A stretch of DNA of 64,000 nt from Betaproteobacteria bacterium (lineage in GTDB: Bacteria; Pseudomonadota; Gammaproteobacteria; Burkholderiales; Casimicrobiaceae). The stretch is taken from NCBI GenBank assembly GCA_003153475.1, contig PLYT01000093.1, forward strand, positions 1-64,000, in the 5' to 3' direction. Below the pieces are notes generated by a model. The model was not told where the DNA came from. It was given only the letters and a program-made list of their open reading frames with translations, and searched no databases. This document shows, piece by piece, positions 31,334 through 40,575 of the stretch. A program made the translations under genes and the position numbers. Position 1 is the stretch's first letter, and every line of letters starts with the position of its first letter.

Positions 31334-32217
31334 TCAACCGAGCTCGTCGATCGAGCGCGGCCAGCTGGCCTTCAACAGACGCGACAGTGCGCGATCGGCC
31401 AGCACTGCGCCGTGCGTCTGGCAGTGGACGCAGTAATTGGTTTCGTTGTCGGCGTAGACGATCCGCTGCACCGGTGCGCCGCAGTCGGGACAGGGCTTGC
31501 CGAAGCGCCCGTGCACGGCCATCTGCGGCCGGAACGCGGTGACGGCCTCGGGAAAATCGTCGCCTGCTTCGCGCCGCAGGCGCTCGGTCCATTCGGCGAG
31601 GATCGCCTGAGCCGCGGTGAACAGCCGCGCGGTGTCCTGCGCACTGAGCTTGGCAGTCAGCGCCAGCGGCGAAGGCGTGCGCGATGCAGGATCTCGTCCG
31701 AATAGGCGTTGCCGATGCCGCTGAACCGCCTGGGATCGGTCAGTGCGCGCTTTAGCGTATGGTTCTCCTGGCGCAGACGTGTCGCGAACGTCGCCGCGTC
31801 GATGTCATGGAGCTCGACGCCCCCGCGGTCGAACGCAGCCAGCGCGGTGCGGCCGTCGACGAAGTGAAGCGATGCGCGCTTGCGCGTGCCCGCTTCGGTG
31901 AACACCAGCACGCCGGTGTCGAACGCGAAAGTCGCCAGCGTAATGCGCGCTGGCGGCTTGGCCCCCGGCAAAATCCAGCGCAGCCGGCCGGCGATCATCA
32001 GATGCAGCACGAGGAAGAGCTCGCCTTCGAGCTCGATCACGATGCGCTTGCCGAGGCCGCGAACGGCGGCAACGCGCCGCCCCTGCGCCTCGGCGATCGG
32101 CGGCACGGCGGTGCGCAGCACAAAGGGACTGGCCAGCCGGATTTGCTCGAGTCGCCGCCCGGCGATGCGCCGCTCGAGCGCTTCGACGTACACGTCGACG
32201 TCGGGCAACTCCGGCAT
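31334..32217 (-). pseudogene. mutM: Formamidopyrimidine-DNA glycosylase family protein, interrupted by a -1 frameshift near 31672
   Basis: N-part MPELPDVDVYVEALERRIAG...SGIGNAYSDEILHRARL then out of frame (RRWR*); C-part continues in the next frame SPLALTAKLSAQDTARLFTAAQAILAEWTERLRREAGDDFPEAVTAFRPQMAVHGRFGKPCPDCGAPVQRIVYADNETNYCVHCQTHG with the H2TH-to-zinc-finger region intact. Confidence 0.85.
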
Positions 32218-32227
32218 GCTCGAAAGC

Positions 32228-32767
32228 CTAGATGGGGACGAGCGCGCCGATGACGGCGCCTGCGGCGAGCAGCCACAGCGGATGGATGCGCGTGGCAAGC
32301 GCCAGTACGACGGTCGCCGCCGTCAGCCCGATGGCGATCGACGAATGGTCGACAGTGCGCGCGAGTATGAATCCACTCGCGAGTACCAGTCCGACGGTGA
32401 CCGGCGCGAGCCCGTGCTGGATCGCCTTGCGCAGTGGCGCGTCGCGAAACCGGTCCCAGACATGAGCTATTGCGAATGTCAGCGCCGACGAGGGTGCGCA
32501 AATGGCGATCGTACAGACCAGCGCACCGACAAAGCCGTCCACCTTCCATCCGATCAGGCTGACGATCAGCATGTTGGGGCCGGGTGCCGCCTGTGCGATC
32601 GCGAACGCCTGCGCGAAGTCGGTATCGGTCAGCCAATGCGCGTTTTCGACGACGCGGCGATGAATCTCGGGAATCAGCGCGTTGACCCCGCCTATGGCCA
32701 GAAACGACAGCAGCGCGAACTGCTGTGCGAGGTCGGCCAGCAACGGCAGGTTCAGCGCCGCATCCAC
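32228..32767 (-). CDS. Chromate ion transporter family (CHR), short-chain half 2
   Basis: LLSFLAIGGVNALIPEIHRRVVENAHWLTDTDFAQAFAIAQAAPGPNMLIVSLIGW; GTG start overlapping the upstream half. Confidence 0.87.
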   Translation of the reverse strand: MDAALNLPLLADLAQQFALLSFLAIGGVNALIPEIHRRVVENAHWLTDTDFAQAFAIAQAAPGPNMLIVSLIGWKVDGFVGALVCTIAICAPSSALTFAIAHVWDRFRDAPLRKAIQHGLAPVTVGLVLASGFILARTVDHSSIAIGLTAATVVLALATRIHPLWLLAAGAVIGALVPI

Positions 32768-33303
32768 CAGGCAACGGCGATCGACAGCGGCGCCAGCACT
32801 GCCAGCGCCCAAAGCAGCGGAATGCGCAGGAGCCCGATCGCGACGAACACCAGTGCCGCCATCGCGATCTGCCAGACGATGCCCTTGAGCGGCTGCGCCA
32901 TCCTGATGCCCGTGGCGAGAATCAGCCCAGTCGCCGCCGCGGACACGCCGGTAGTCGCGGTACGCACCGTCTCGATCGCGGCGAATTGCGCGTACAGCGC
33001 AGCGAGCGCGAGGACGATCAGGAACGGCATCAGCATCAGGCCGAGGGCCGCCGCGACCGATCCCCAGGGCCCGCGGAAGCGATTGCCGACGATGATCGAG
33101 ACGTTGACGATGTTCGGCCCCGGGAGGAACTGCGACAGCGACAGCACCTCGATGAATTCGCGCTCGCTCAGCCAGTGGCGCTGCTCGACCAGCATGCGTC
33201 GCGCGAATGGCAGCACGCCGCCGAATCCCTGCACACCGACGATCAGGAAGCCCGAGAAAAGTCCTCGCAGCGAAGGCGGCGGCGCGACGGGATCGGCGCT
33301 CAA
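32752..33303 (-). CDS. Chromate ion transporter family (CHR), short-chain half 1
   Basis: FLIVGVQGFGGVLPFARRMLVEQRHWLSEREFIEVLSLSQFLPGPNIVNVSIIVGNRFRG. Confidence 0.88.
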   Translation of the reverse strand: MSADPVAPPPSLRGLFSGFLIVGVQGFGGVLPFARRMLVEQRHWLSEREFIEVLSLSQFLPGPNIVNVSIIVGNRFRGPWGSVAAALGLMLMPFLIVLALAALYAQFAAIETVRTATTGVSAAATGLILATGIRMAQPLKGIVWQIAMAALVFVAIGLLRIPLLWALAVLAPLSIAVAWWMRR

Positions 33304-33320
33304 TCGCGACCGCCTGGCGC

Positions 33321-34436
33321 TTACGGCTTCAGCGCCCGGTACAGGAAAGGCAGGCTGACATTCATCCGGTAGTCGACGTCGGAGTGATTGTCATCGTATT
33401 CCTCGTAAGTGTGCGCTATGCCGGACTGGGAGAGTCGCGCCGACAGGATTCGCGTGCCGTAATGAATGTGATACTGGTCGCGCCAGCCGCAATCGATGTA
33501 GATGCCGGCGAGTGATTTGAGGTTGACCTTGTACTTCGTGACCAGGTTGATCGGGTCGTGGGCAAGCCAGTTCTTCCAGCGCTTCGCGATCAGTTCGCCG
33601 GTCTCCAGATTGAACGGAAGCCGGAACCCGAGCGGGGCCTTCGGATCGGGATCGTAGGTTGCGGCCATGCACAGGTTCATGATCGTGTGGCCTTCGGCGA
33701 CCGACAGCTTCTCGGCTTCCCAGACGTGCTCGAGGAAACGCTTGATTCGCCCATCGTCGCAGCCGTCGGCAAGATGGGCACGCTGTCCTTCGCGCAGCGC
33801 ATCGTAGCGGCCGGGCTTGCGCTTGACCGGCCGGAACCGTGCCAGATCGTTCAGCGTATTCGGCCAATCGTGCCAGTAGACGAAATTGAAATACGAATCG
33901 CCCGAATGATCGGCGATCGCTCCCCAGTACTGCGCGTATTTCATGCCGTGGATGATCGCGCCGTAGCCGCCGGACGATTTGCCGAAACAGCCACGGTGGT
34001 CGCGGCTGCTGAGCGTACGAAACTCGCGGTCGACGAACGGGATCAGCTCGCGCGTCAGATAGTCGGCGTAGTTGCCGATCGCAGACGAGTTGACATACTG
34101 GTTGCCGCCGAGTGCAGTGAAGCAGTCCGGGAAGACGATGATCGCCGGTCCCATCTTGCGCTCGTGGATCAGTCGTGCCGCGCGCTCGGGGACGTTGTCG
34201 GAAAACGGCTTCCAGTTGACATGCGCGAGGCCCGAGCCGGTGAATCCGACCAGATCCCACAGCACCGGAAAGCGCCGGCCGCGACCTGCACCCGCTCCGC
34301 TGTCGTATTGCGGTGGCAGCCAGACGCCGAGCTTGCGCACATGAGGATCGCCCAGCGCGTTGCCGTCGAGAATCTTCGACGTGTGCTCGATGACGACGAG
34401 CCTGCCTTCCGGACCCTTGCGGCGTTTGAGCGCCAT
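33321..34436 (-). CDS. Putative esterase (esterase D/tannase-like alpha/beta hydrolase)
   Basis: KLGVWLPPQYD...FPVLWDLVGFTGSG...IVFPDCFTALGGNQYVNSSAIGNYADYLTRELIPFVDREFRTLSSRDHRGCFGKSSGGYGAI. Confidence 0.85.
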   Translation of the reverse strand: MALKRRKGPEGRLVVIEHTSKILDGNALGDPHVRKLGVWLPPQYDSGAGAGRGRRFPVLWDLVGFTGSGLAHVNWKPFSDNVPERAARLIHERKMGPAIIVFPDCFTALGGNQYVNSSAIGNYADYLTRELIPFVDREFRTLSSRDHRGCFGKSSGGYGAIIHGMKYAQYWGAIADHSGDSYFNFVYWHDWPNTLNDLARFRPVKRKPGRYDALREGQRAHLADGCDDGRIKRFLEHVWEAEKLSVAEGHTIMNLCMAATYDPDPKAPLGFRLPFNLETGELIAKRWKNWLAHDPINLVTKYKVNLKSLAGIYIDCGWRDQYHIHYGTRILSARLSQSGIAHTYEEYDDNHSDVDYRMNVSLPFLYRALKP

Positions 34437-34487
34437 CCCAGGTTGCCTCGCGCGGTTGCGGAGGCGAAATTGTAGCGCAGAGCTGCT

Positions 34488-35777
34488 TTAGCGCTCGAGG
34501 ATCGCGGCGACGCCCATGCCGCCTGCCGTGCAGATCGAGACGAGCCCGCGTCCCGCGCCACGCTGCTGCAGTTGCTTGGCCAGCGTCCCGACGATGCGCG
34601 CGCCGGTCGCGGCGAATGGATGGCCGAGTGCGATGCTGCCGCCGCGGGGATTGAGCCTGGCGCGATCGATCGGGCCGAGCGCGCGATTCCGCTTTAGCAT
34701 CGAGCGGCAATAATCCTCGGACTCCCAGGCGGCGAGCGTGCAGAGAACCTGCGCGGCGAACGCTTCATGAATCTCGTAGATGTCGAAGTCCTGCAGCGTG
34801 AGGCCGGCGCGATCGAGCATCTCCGGCACGGCGTAGGTCGGCGCCATCAGCAAGCCTTCCGGCGGACCGAGGATGCCGGCGAAATCGACCGCGGCGACCG
34901 ACCAGTGCGTCAGATAGGCCTGCGCCACGAGTCCGCGCGCGTTGGCCCAGGCATCGGAGGCGAGCAGCACGCAGGAAGCCCCATCGGTCAGCGGTGTGCT
35001 GTTGCCCGCGGTGAGGGTGCCAGCGGCGGATCGATCGTACACGGCTTTAAGCGCCGCGAGCTTTTCCGGGGTCGTGTCGGCTCGCACGTTGTTATCGCGC
35101 CCGAGGCCTGCGAAAGGCGCAACCAGATCGTCGTAGAATCCGCTGTCCCAGGCGCCGGTGGCGTTCACGTGACTTCGATACGCCAGCTCGTCCTGCTCGG
35201 CGCGGCCGATGCGCCATTGCTTGGCCATCCGTTCGCAGTGCTCGCCCATCGACAGTCCGGTACGCGGCTCGACCACTCCGGGCGTGGCGGGCTTCAGATC
35301 GGCTGGCCTCACTTTAAGCCACGGCCGGATCCGCGCGCCCCAGGTCTTGCCGCGGCCACTGTCAAGGGCGATGCGGTTCAGCGCGCGACCGTAGCCAACG
35401 GGGACGTCGCTGGCCGTGTCGACACCGCCGGCGATGCCGGCTTCGATCTCACCCAAAGCGATCCGCTGACCGATCTGGATTGCCGTCGTAAGGCTCGTGC
35501 CGCACGCGCGCTGGACATCGTAGGCAGGCGTGCGCGGGTCGAGACCCGCCCCCAGCGCGGCTTCGCGCGTCAGGTTCCAGTCGCGCGGGTGCTTGATCAC
35601 AGCGCCAGCCGCGACTTCGCCCAGCCGCGTGCCTCGCAGCCCGAAGCGCTCGACCAGCGCCGCAAACGCCGCGGTCAGCATCTCCGGGTTCCCGGCGTCC
35701 ACATACCGGGCGTTGCTCCGCGCAAAGGGAGTCCGCGCGCTGCCGATCACCGCGACTCGGCGCAAGGTCCCGGGCAT
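34488..35777 (-). CDS. Acetyl-CoA acetyltransferase (thiolase)
   Basis: AYDVQRACGTSLTTAIQIGQ catalytic Cys; NPRGGSIALGHPFAATGARIVGTLAKQLQQRG; CTAGGMGVAAI. Confidence 0.94.
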   Translation of the reverse strand: MPGTLRRVAVIGSARTPFARSNARYVDAGNPEMLTAAFAALVERFGLRGTRLGEVAAGAVIKHPRDWNLTREAALGAGLDPRTPAYDVQRACGTSLTTAIQIGQRIALGEIEAGIAGGVDTASDVPVGYGRALNRIALDSGRGKTWGARIRPWLKVRPADLKPATPGVVEPRTGLSMGEHCERMAKQWRIGRAEQDELAYRSHVNATGAWDSGFYDDLVAPFAGLGRDNNVRADTTPEKLAALKAVYDRSAAGTLTAGNSTPLTDGASCVLLASDAWANARGLVAQAYLTHWSVAAVDFAGILGPPEGLLMAPTYAVPEMLDRAGLTLQDFDIYEIHEAFAAQVLCTLAAWESEDYCRSMLKRNRALGPIDRARLNPRGGSIALGHPFAATGARIVGTLAKQLQQRGAGRGLVSICTAGGMGVAAILER

Positions 35778-35912
35778 CGGCTCCTCCTAGGGGGCACCAA
35801 AACGACAATTCTAGCTGCCGGGGCCCAGGTGGGAGGAAGTAATGCCTATTGCAAGTTTTGCCGCATGGAGGCATGTTGTTGTCTGCAACTGCGGGACTTT
35901 CTGCCTCGGACG

Positions 35913-35932
35913 CTGTCTTACGACAAAGACAG
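35913..35932. promoter_or_regulatory. Perfect 7-bp inverted repeat CTGTCTT-N6-AAGACAG just upstream of the ferritin-like CDS
   Basis: ctgtctt acgaca aagacag, followed immediately by the ggag-containing ribosome-binding region. Confidence 0.55.
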
Positions 35933-35943
35933 GGAGATATGCG

Positions 35944-36816
35944 ATGCTTGATGCACGAACGCCGGAACCGCGTGCGGCGGGCGCGCCAGCCCAGAGCTGG
36001 CGTGCGCGCGGCGCCTGGCAGCTTGCCGACATCGATTATGCCGGCGCCGACCGCGGACGCGCGGCGGACGACACGACGCTGTTCCAGATGATCACGATGG
36101 CCTCGTTCGTCGAAACGGGATCGGACCTTTACGCCCACAATCTGGTGTCCTACTTCGACGACGACGAGGTCGTTGCCGGCTGGCTCGCCGAGTCCTGGGA
36201 GCACGAAGAGGTGCAGCACGGCGCAGCCCTTCGCGCCTACGTCGAGCGCGTCTGGCCCGATTTTGACTGGCAGCGCACCTACGACCGCTTTTTCGACGAA
36301 TACCGCCAGACCTGCACCGTTCCCGAGCTCGAACCCGCCCGCGCGCTCGAGCTTGCCGCACGCTGCGTCGTCGAAATGGGGACGGCAACGCTGTATGGCG
36401 CGATGGGCGCCTACGCGGACGAGCCGGTGCTCAAGGACCTGACGGCGCACATCTATGCCGACGAGGTCCGCCACTACAAGCATTTCTACCGCTATTTCCG
36501 GCGCTATCAGGAGCGCGAACGCCACGGCCGCTGGCGGGTCGCACGCACGATGACGCGCCGGCTGCTGCAGACGGCCGACGACGACGGCCGCATCGCCTTC
36601 CGCCACCTGTGGCAGGCGACCCGGCGCGGAAACGGCACCTCGGTCGACGACGAATACCGGGCGTTTCGTGACCGCATTTCATCGGTGGCGCGACGGTTTG
36701 CGCCGCGCGACCTGCCGGTCGAGATGTTCCTGCGGCCGCTGCGCCTGCCGCCGGTCGCGGCGCGGGGCGCCCGAAGCTGCGCCGGAACGCTGTTTCGCTG
36801 GTGGCTGGAAGCTTAG
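35944..36816 (+). CDS. Ferritin-like (diiron) domain protein
   Basis: E...ExxH pairs: FVETGSDLY...SWEHEEVQHG...VVEMGTATLYGAMG...IYADEVRHYKHF. Confidence 0.8.
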   Translation: MLDARTPEPRAAGAPAQSWRARGAWQLADIDYAGADRGRAADDTTLFQMITMASFVETGSDLYAHNLVSYFDDDEVVAGWLAESWEHEEVQHGAALRAYVERVWPDFDWQRTYDRFFDEYRQTCTVPELEPARALELAARCVVEMGTATLYGAMGAYADEPVLKDLTAHIYADEVRHYKHFYRYFRRYQERERHGRWRVARTMTRRLLQTADDDGRIAFRHLWQATRRGNGTSVDDEYRAFRDRISSVARRFAPRDLPVEMFLRPLRLPPVAARGARSCAGTLFRWWLEA

Positions 36817-36843
36817 GCGCCGCGCAGCGGCCTGGCGGGCGCT

Positions 36844-37416
36844 CTAGCTCGCGCGATTGCCGATCAACGCGAGAAACTCCTCGCGCGTCGCCGCCGACTC
36901 GCGGAAGGTCCCCAGCACCGACGAGGTGATCATCACCGAATTCTGTTTTTCGACGCCGCGCATCATCATGCACAGATGCCGCGCCTCGATCATCACGCCG
37001 ACGCCCGTCGCGCCGACCGAATCCATCACTTCCTGCGAGATTTGCTCGGTAAGCCTTTCCTGAAGCTGCAGCCGGCGCGCGTACATGTCGACCAGGCGGG
37101 CGAGCTTGGACACGCCGAACACGCGGCCGCTGGGTATGTAGCCGATGTGGCAGCGCCCGAAGAACGGAAGCATGTGGTGCTCGCACAAGCTGTAGACCTC
37201 GATGTTCTTCACGATGACCATGCTGTTGGTCGCCTGCGTGAACACCGCGCCATTGATCAGCTTCTGCGCATCGACCCGGCTGCCGGAGGTGAGAAATTCG
37301 ATCGCCTGCGCAACGCGTTGCGGCGTCTTCAGCAAGCCCTCTCGGTGCGGATCCTCGCCGATCTCGATCAGCAGCTCGCTGATCAGCGATTCGATCTTCT
37401 TGGTGTTGGGTTTCAT
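36844..37416 (-). CDS. folE: GTP cyclohydrolase I
   Basis: [58 protein letters not shown]. Confidence 0.95.
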   Translation of the reverse strand: MKPNTKKIESLISELLIEIGEDPHREGLLKTPQRVAQAIEFLTSGSRVDAQKLINGAVFTQATNSMVIVKNIEVYSLCEHHMLPFFGRCHIGYIPSGRVFGVSKLARLVDMYARRLQLQERLTEQISQEVMDSVGATGVGVMIEARHLCMMMRGVEKQNSVMITSSVLGTFRESAATREEFLALIGNRAS

Positions 37417-37534
37417 CGCTTGGATCCCGTTGGACGAATGACGCAAGCGATTATCCCATGCGCCGCGGTTCGGCCGGCCCGCAAAGCGGGCCGGTGCGAT
37501 AATGTGACGCTGGCATCAGCGGAGGAAACCTCGG

Positions 37535-38203
37535 ATGGGAACCATGACTGAAATCTCCGCCGGCGACGGATTTCACCTGAGCGCGTACCGCGCCGACCCG
37601 GAAGGCGCGCCGCGCGGCGGCCTGGTCGTCGTCCAGGAAATTTTCGGGGTCAACAGCCACATTCGCAGCGTTTGCGACGGCTACGCCGCCGACGGCTACC
37701 AGGTGATTGCGCCGGCACTTTTCGACCGCTACGAAAAAGGCGTCGACCTGGGCTACACGGCGGCGGACATCGCACTGGGCCGCGACTACAAGGCCAGGGC
37801 GAATGCCGATGCGGCGCTGCTCGATGTCGAGGCTGCGCGCGCCGCGGTCGCGGCGGCCGGTCGCGTCGGCGTCGTCGGCTACTGCTGGGGCGGCTTCATC
37901 ACCTGGCTCGCCGCATGCCGTCTGAAGGCCGTTGCCTGTGCGGTGCCCTATTACGGCGGCGGGATGCTCGAAGCCGTTGCCGAGCAGCCGAAATGCCCTG
38001 TCATTGCGCACTTCGGCGAGCGCGATCATGTGCTGCCCGTTGCCGGTGTCCGCACTTTCGCCGCAGCGCACCCCGACGTCGGCGTCTACATCTACGCCGC
38101 CGACCACGGCTTCAACTGCGACCAGCGCGCTTCCTACGACGCCGCCGCGGCGACGCTGGCGCGACAACGGACGATCGACTTTCTTCGCCGGCACGTCGGC
38201 TGA
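37535..38203 (+). CDS. Dienelactone hydrolase family protein
   Basis: GGLVVVQEIFGVNSHIRSVCDGYAADGYQVIAPALFDR; GYCWGGFITWLAA (catalytic Cys); DHGFNCDQRASYD. Confidence 0.93.
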   Translation: MGTMTEISAGDGFHLSAYRADPEGAPRGGLVVVQEIFGVNSHIRSVCDGYAADGYQVIAPALFDRYEKGVDLGYTAADIALGRDYKARANADAALLDVEAARAAVAAAGRVGVVGYCWGGFITWLAACRLKAVACAVPYYGGGMLEAVAEQPKCPVIAHFGERDHVLPVAGVRTFAAAHPDVGVYIYAADHGFNCDQRASYDAAAATLARQRTIDFLRRHVG

Positions 38204-38245
38204 GCCCCGCCGATTAGTTGACAAAAGCAACTGGTTGGCGGGACA

Positions 38246-39244
38246 GTGGCATCGGTGGCCCGCTTTGCGGGCCGGAGGGTCGATGCGATGGCCACGCCGA
38301 CAGCGGACAAGGCAGTGCGCGAGGCGCGGATCGCCGCGCTGCGCCGATTCAATCGCTTTTACACGCAGCGGATCGGCGTCCTGCAGGAAGGCCTGCTCGA
38401 CAGCCCGTACTCGCTGGCGCAGGTGCGCGTGCTCTACGAGCTCGCGCACCCGGAACCGGCCGACGACGCGCCGACCGCAAGCGAGCTTTCGGCAACGCTC
38501 GGTCTGGACGAAGGCTATCTGAGTCGGATCGTTCATGGGTTCGAGGCCACGGGCATGCTGACCCGCCGCCCGAGCGCCGTGGATGCCCGGCGGCAATTGC
38601 TGGCGCTGACGCGCAAGGGCCGGGCAGCGTTCGCGCCGCTCGACCGGCGATCGCACGACCAGGTCGGTGCGCTGCTGGATACGCTTGCCCCGGGCGATCA
38701 GCGTCGACTGGTCGCAGCGTCGGCGGCGATCGAGCGGCTGCTCGATGCAGGTACGTCGCGACAACGGCCGATCGAGCTGCGCGCGCCGCGTCCGGGCGAC
38801 ATCGGCTGGGTCGTACAGCGTCACGGCGAAGTGTATGCCCGCGAATACGGCTACGACGCGCAATTCGAGGCGCTGGTCGCCGCCATCGCCGCCCGATTCG
38901 TGCAGCAGTTCGACGCCCGGCGCGAGCGTTGCTGGATTGCCGAGTGCGGCGGGATGAACGTGGGCTCGGTTTTTATCGTGCGGCGGTCGGCGGATGTCGC
39001 CAAGCTGCGCCTGCTGCTGGTCGAGCCCGAGGCGCGCGGCTGCGGCTTGGGCGCGCGGCTGGTCGGACAATGCATCCGCTTCGCGCGGCGAGCAGGCTAT
39101 CGCAGCATCGTTCTATGGACGCAAAGCGAGCTCGCCGCCGCGCGGCGCCTGTACGAGCAGGCGGGTTTTCGCTGCACGCGCCGCCGGGCGCATCACAGTT
39201 TCGGTCGCGACCTGGTCGCGGAGACTTGGCGCTTGGTCCTCTAG
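38246..39244 (+). CDS. Fused MarR-type HTH/GNAT acetyltransferase
   Basis: MarR wHTH LSATLGLDEGYLSRIVHGFEATGMLTRRPSAVDARRQLLALT; GNAT LRLLLVEPEARGCGLGARLVGQCIRFARRAGYRSIVLWT. Confidence 0.93.
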   Translation: MASVARFAGRRVDAMATPTADKAVREARIAALRRFNRFYTQRIGVLQEGLLDSPYSLAQVRVLYELAHPEPADDAPTASELSATLGLDEGYLSRIVHGFEATGMLTRRPSAVDARRQLLALTRKGRAAFAPLDRRSHDQVGALLDTLAPGDQRRLVAASAAIERLLDAGTSRQRPIELRAPRPGDIGWVVQRHGEVYAREYGYDAQFEALVAAIAARFVQQFDARRERCWIAECGGMNVGSVFIVRRSADVAKLRLLLVEPEARGCGLGARLVGQCIRFARRAGYRSIVLWTQSELAAARRLYEQAGFRCTRRRAHHSFGRDLVAETWRLVL

Positions 39245-39377
39245 TGTGTGTCGCGCCGGGGAGGGCCGCGACACGGCGCGCAAGGCCGGGTTACACTAGG
39301 CCGGCCCGCATTGCTCGCAACGCGGCGCGATCGAGGCGGCGCATGCGGCGGATTCGACGGCCAACGGAGGACGGACG

Positions 39378-40262
39378 ATGAAATGCACGACCTGCGGTTA
39401 CGAAACGCAGCCGGGCGCCAGGTTTTGCGTCCAGTGCGGGACGACCCTGCCGGCCGAACCGGCGCCTGTTGCGGCGCCTGCCCCCGCTGCGATGACTCCC
39501 CCAAGCCCTGCGCCAGCGCCATCGGTGGCGGCGCCGGCGAAACCGGCGCCAGCCGCCTCGAGCGCAACGATTCCGCCGCGTACCCCGGCGCCGCCTGCGG
39601 CCACCACTGCCGCCACACCCGCGCCCGCTGCCGCACCGATGTCCGTTGCCGGCGGCCCGCCGAAGCTCGGCATGATTGCCGCGATGCTCGCATTGGTTGC
39701 CGTGCTCGGCATCGGCGGGTTTGTCGCTTACCGGGTTTCGCTATCGAGCGGAGCGCAAGACAAGACGACAGAGACGGACGCCGGCAAAGCGCCGGACGCC
39801 GCCGTCGCGCCTGCACCCGTCGACGCCGCGAAAGACGCAAGCGCCCCGGCAGGTGCTGCGCCGGACGCAAGCAAGGATCAACCTGCCGCAGCCGCCGCCC
39901 CGGACGCCTCGAAATCCGCGGCCCAGAACAGCACCGGAGCAGGGACCCCGACCAAGGGAACGCCGGCCGCCACGGCAGCGAAAGGGGCGCGACCGACGAC
40001 AACAACCGGTACCACCGCTACCGGCTCGAGCGAAACGCCGGCTCCGGCGCCCGCTGCGGTGGCGCGAACGCCGACGCCGGCGTCGGCCGCGGCACCGCAA
40101 CCCGACCGCTGGCAGCAGATGCACGAAGCGATGTTGCGCTGCAAGCGCGAGGATTTTTTCCGTCGCATCGGGTGCGAGCAAAGCGTCGGGCTGCAGTATT
40201 GCGAGGGTTATTGGGGCAAGGTGCCGCAGTGCCCGGGCGTGGCCAGGGAATCGGGACGCTGA
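39378..40262 (+). CDS. Zinc-ribbon, single-TM protein with Ala/Pro linker and C-terminal WGxVPQCP Cys motif (paralogue 1)
   Basis: CTTCGYETQPGARFCVQCG; TM LGMIAAMLALVAVLGIGGFVAYRVSL; C-term DRWQQMHEAMLRCKREDFFRRIGCEQSVGLQYCEGYWGKVPQCPG. Confidence 0.85.
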   Translation: MKCTTCGYETQPGARFCVQCGTTLPAEPAPVAAPAPAAMTPPSPAPAPSVAAPAKPAPAASSATIPPRTPAPPAATTAATPAPAAAPMSVAGGPPKLGMIAAMLALVAVLGIGGFVAYRVSLSSGAQDKTTETDAGKAPDAAVAPAPVDAAKDASAPAGAAPDASKDQPAAAAAPDASKSAAQNSTGAGTPTKGTPAATAAKGARPTTTTGTTATGSSETPAPAPAAVARTPTPASAAAPQPDRWQQMHEAMLRCKREDFFRRIGCEQSVGLQYCEGYWGKVPQCPGVARESGR

Positions 40263-40343
40263 TCGACTCCAGGGGCTGGTCAACTTGACGACCAAGGCCG
40301 GTCCGTCGAGAATGAAACGCCGCAGATTTTCAGGGGGAAAACA

Positions 40344-40514
40344 ATGAGATTATTCGCGGGTGCCGTCGCACTGCTGTTCACGTTGCCGGCGTTTGCCGGC
40401 GGCAACGGGGCCATATTCTTCCAGGTCCCGACGCTCGATGAATTCGGGCTGGTCGGTTTGATCGCCCTGGTCGGTATTGCCGCCGGCCTGGTCGTACGTC
40501 GCCGCAAAAAGTAG
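40344..40514 (+). CDS. 56-aa mini-protein: signal peptide + IPTL-CTERM-like sorting signal (copy A; not in supplied ORF track)
   Basis: MRLFAGAVALLFTLPAFAGGNGAIFFQVPTLDEFGLVGLIALVGIAAGLVVRRRKK; preceded by aggggg RBS-like sequence; strongly paralogous to 40576-40746. Confidence 0.88.
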   Translation: MRLFAGAVALLFTLPAFAGGNGAIFFQVPTLDEFGLVGLIALVGIAAGLVVRRRKK

Positions 40515-40575
40515 TCGTCATTTCACCCGACGCGGGCCGCGGCATCGGGCCGCCGCGTTGATCGAGGGAGAGAAC

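Noticed and set aside
31657-31690. Programmed -1 ribosomal frameshift in mutM
   Set aside because: No canonical X XXY YYZ slippery heptamer or clear downstream structure at CGC CTT CGC; an indel (mutation or sequencing error) is simpler.
37451-39070. 539-aa minus-strand ORF
   Set aside because: Antisense shadow of the dienelactone hydrolase and MarR-GNAT genes.
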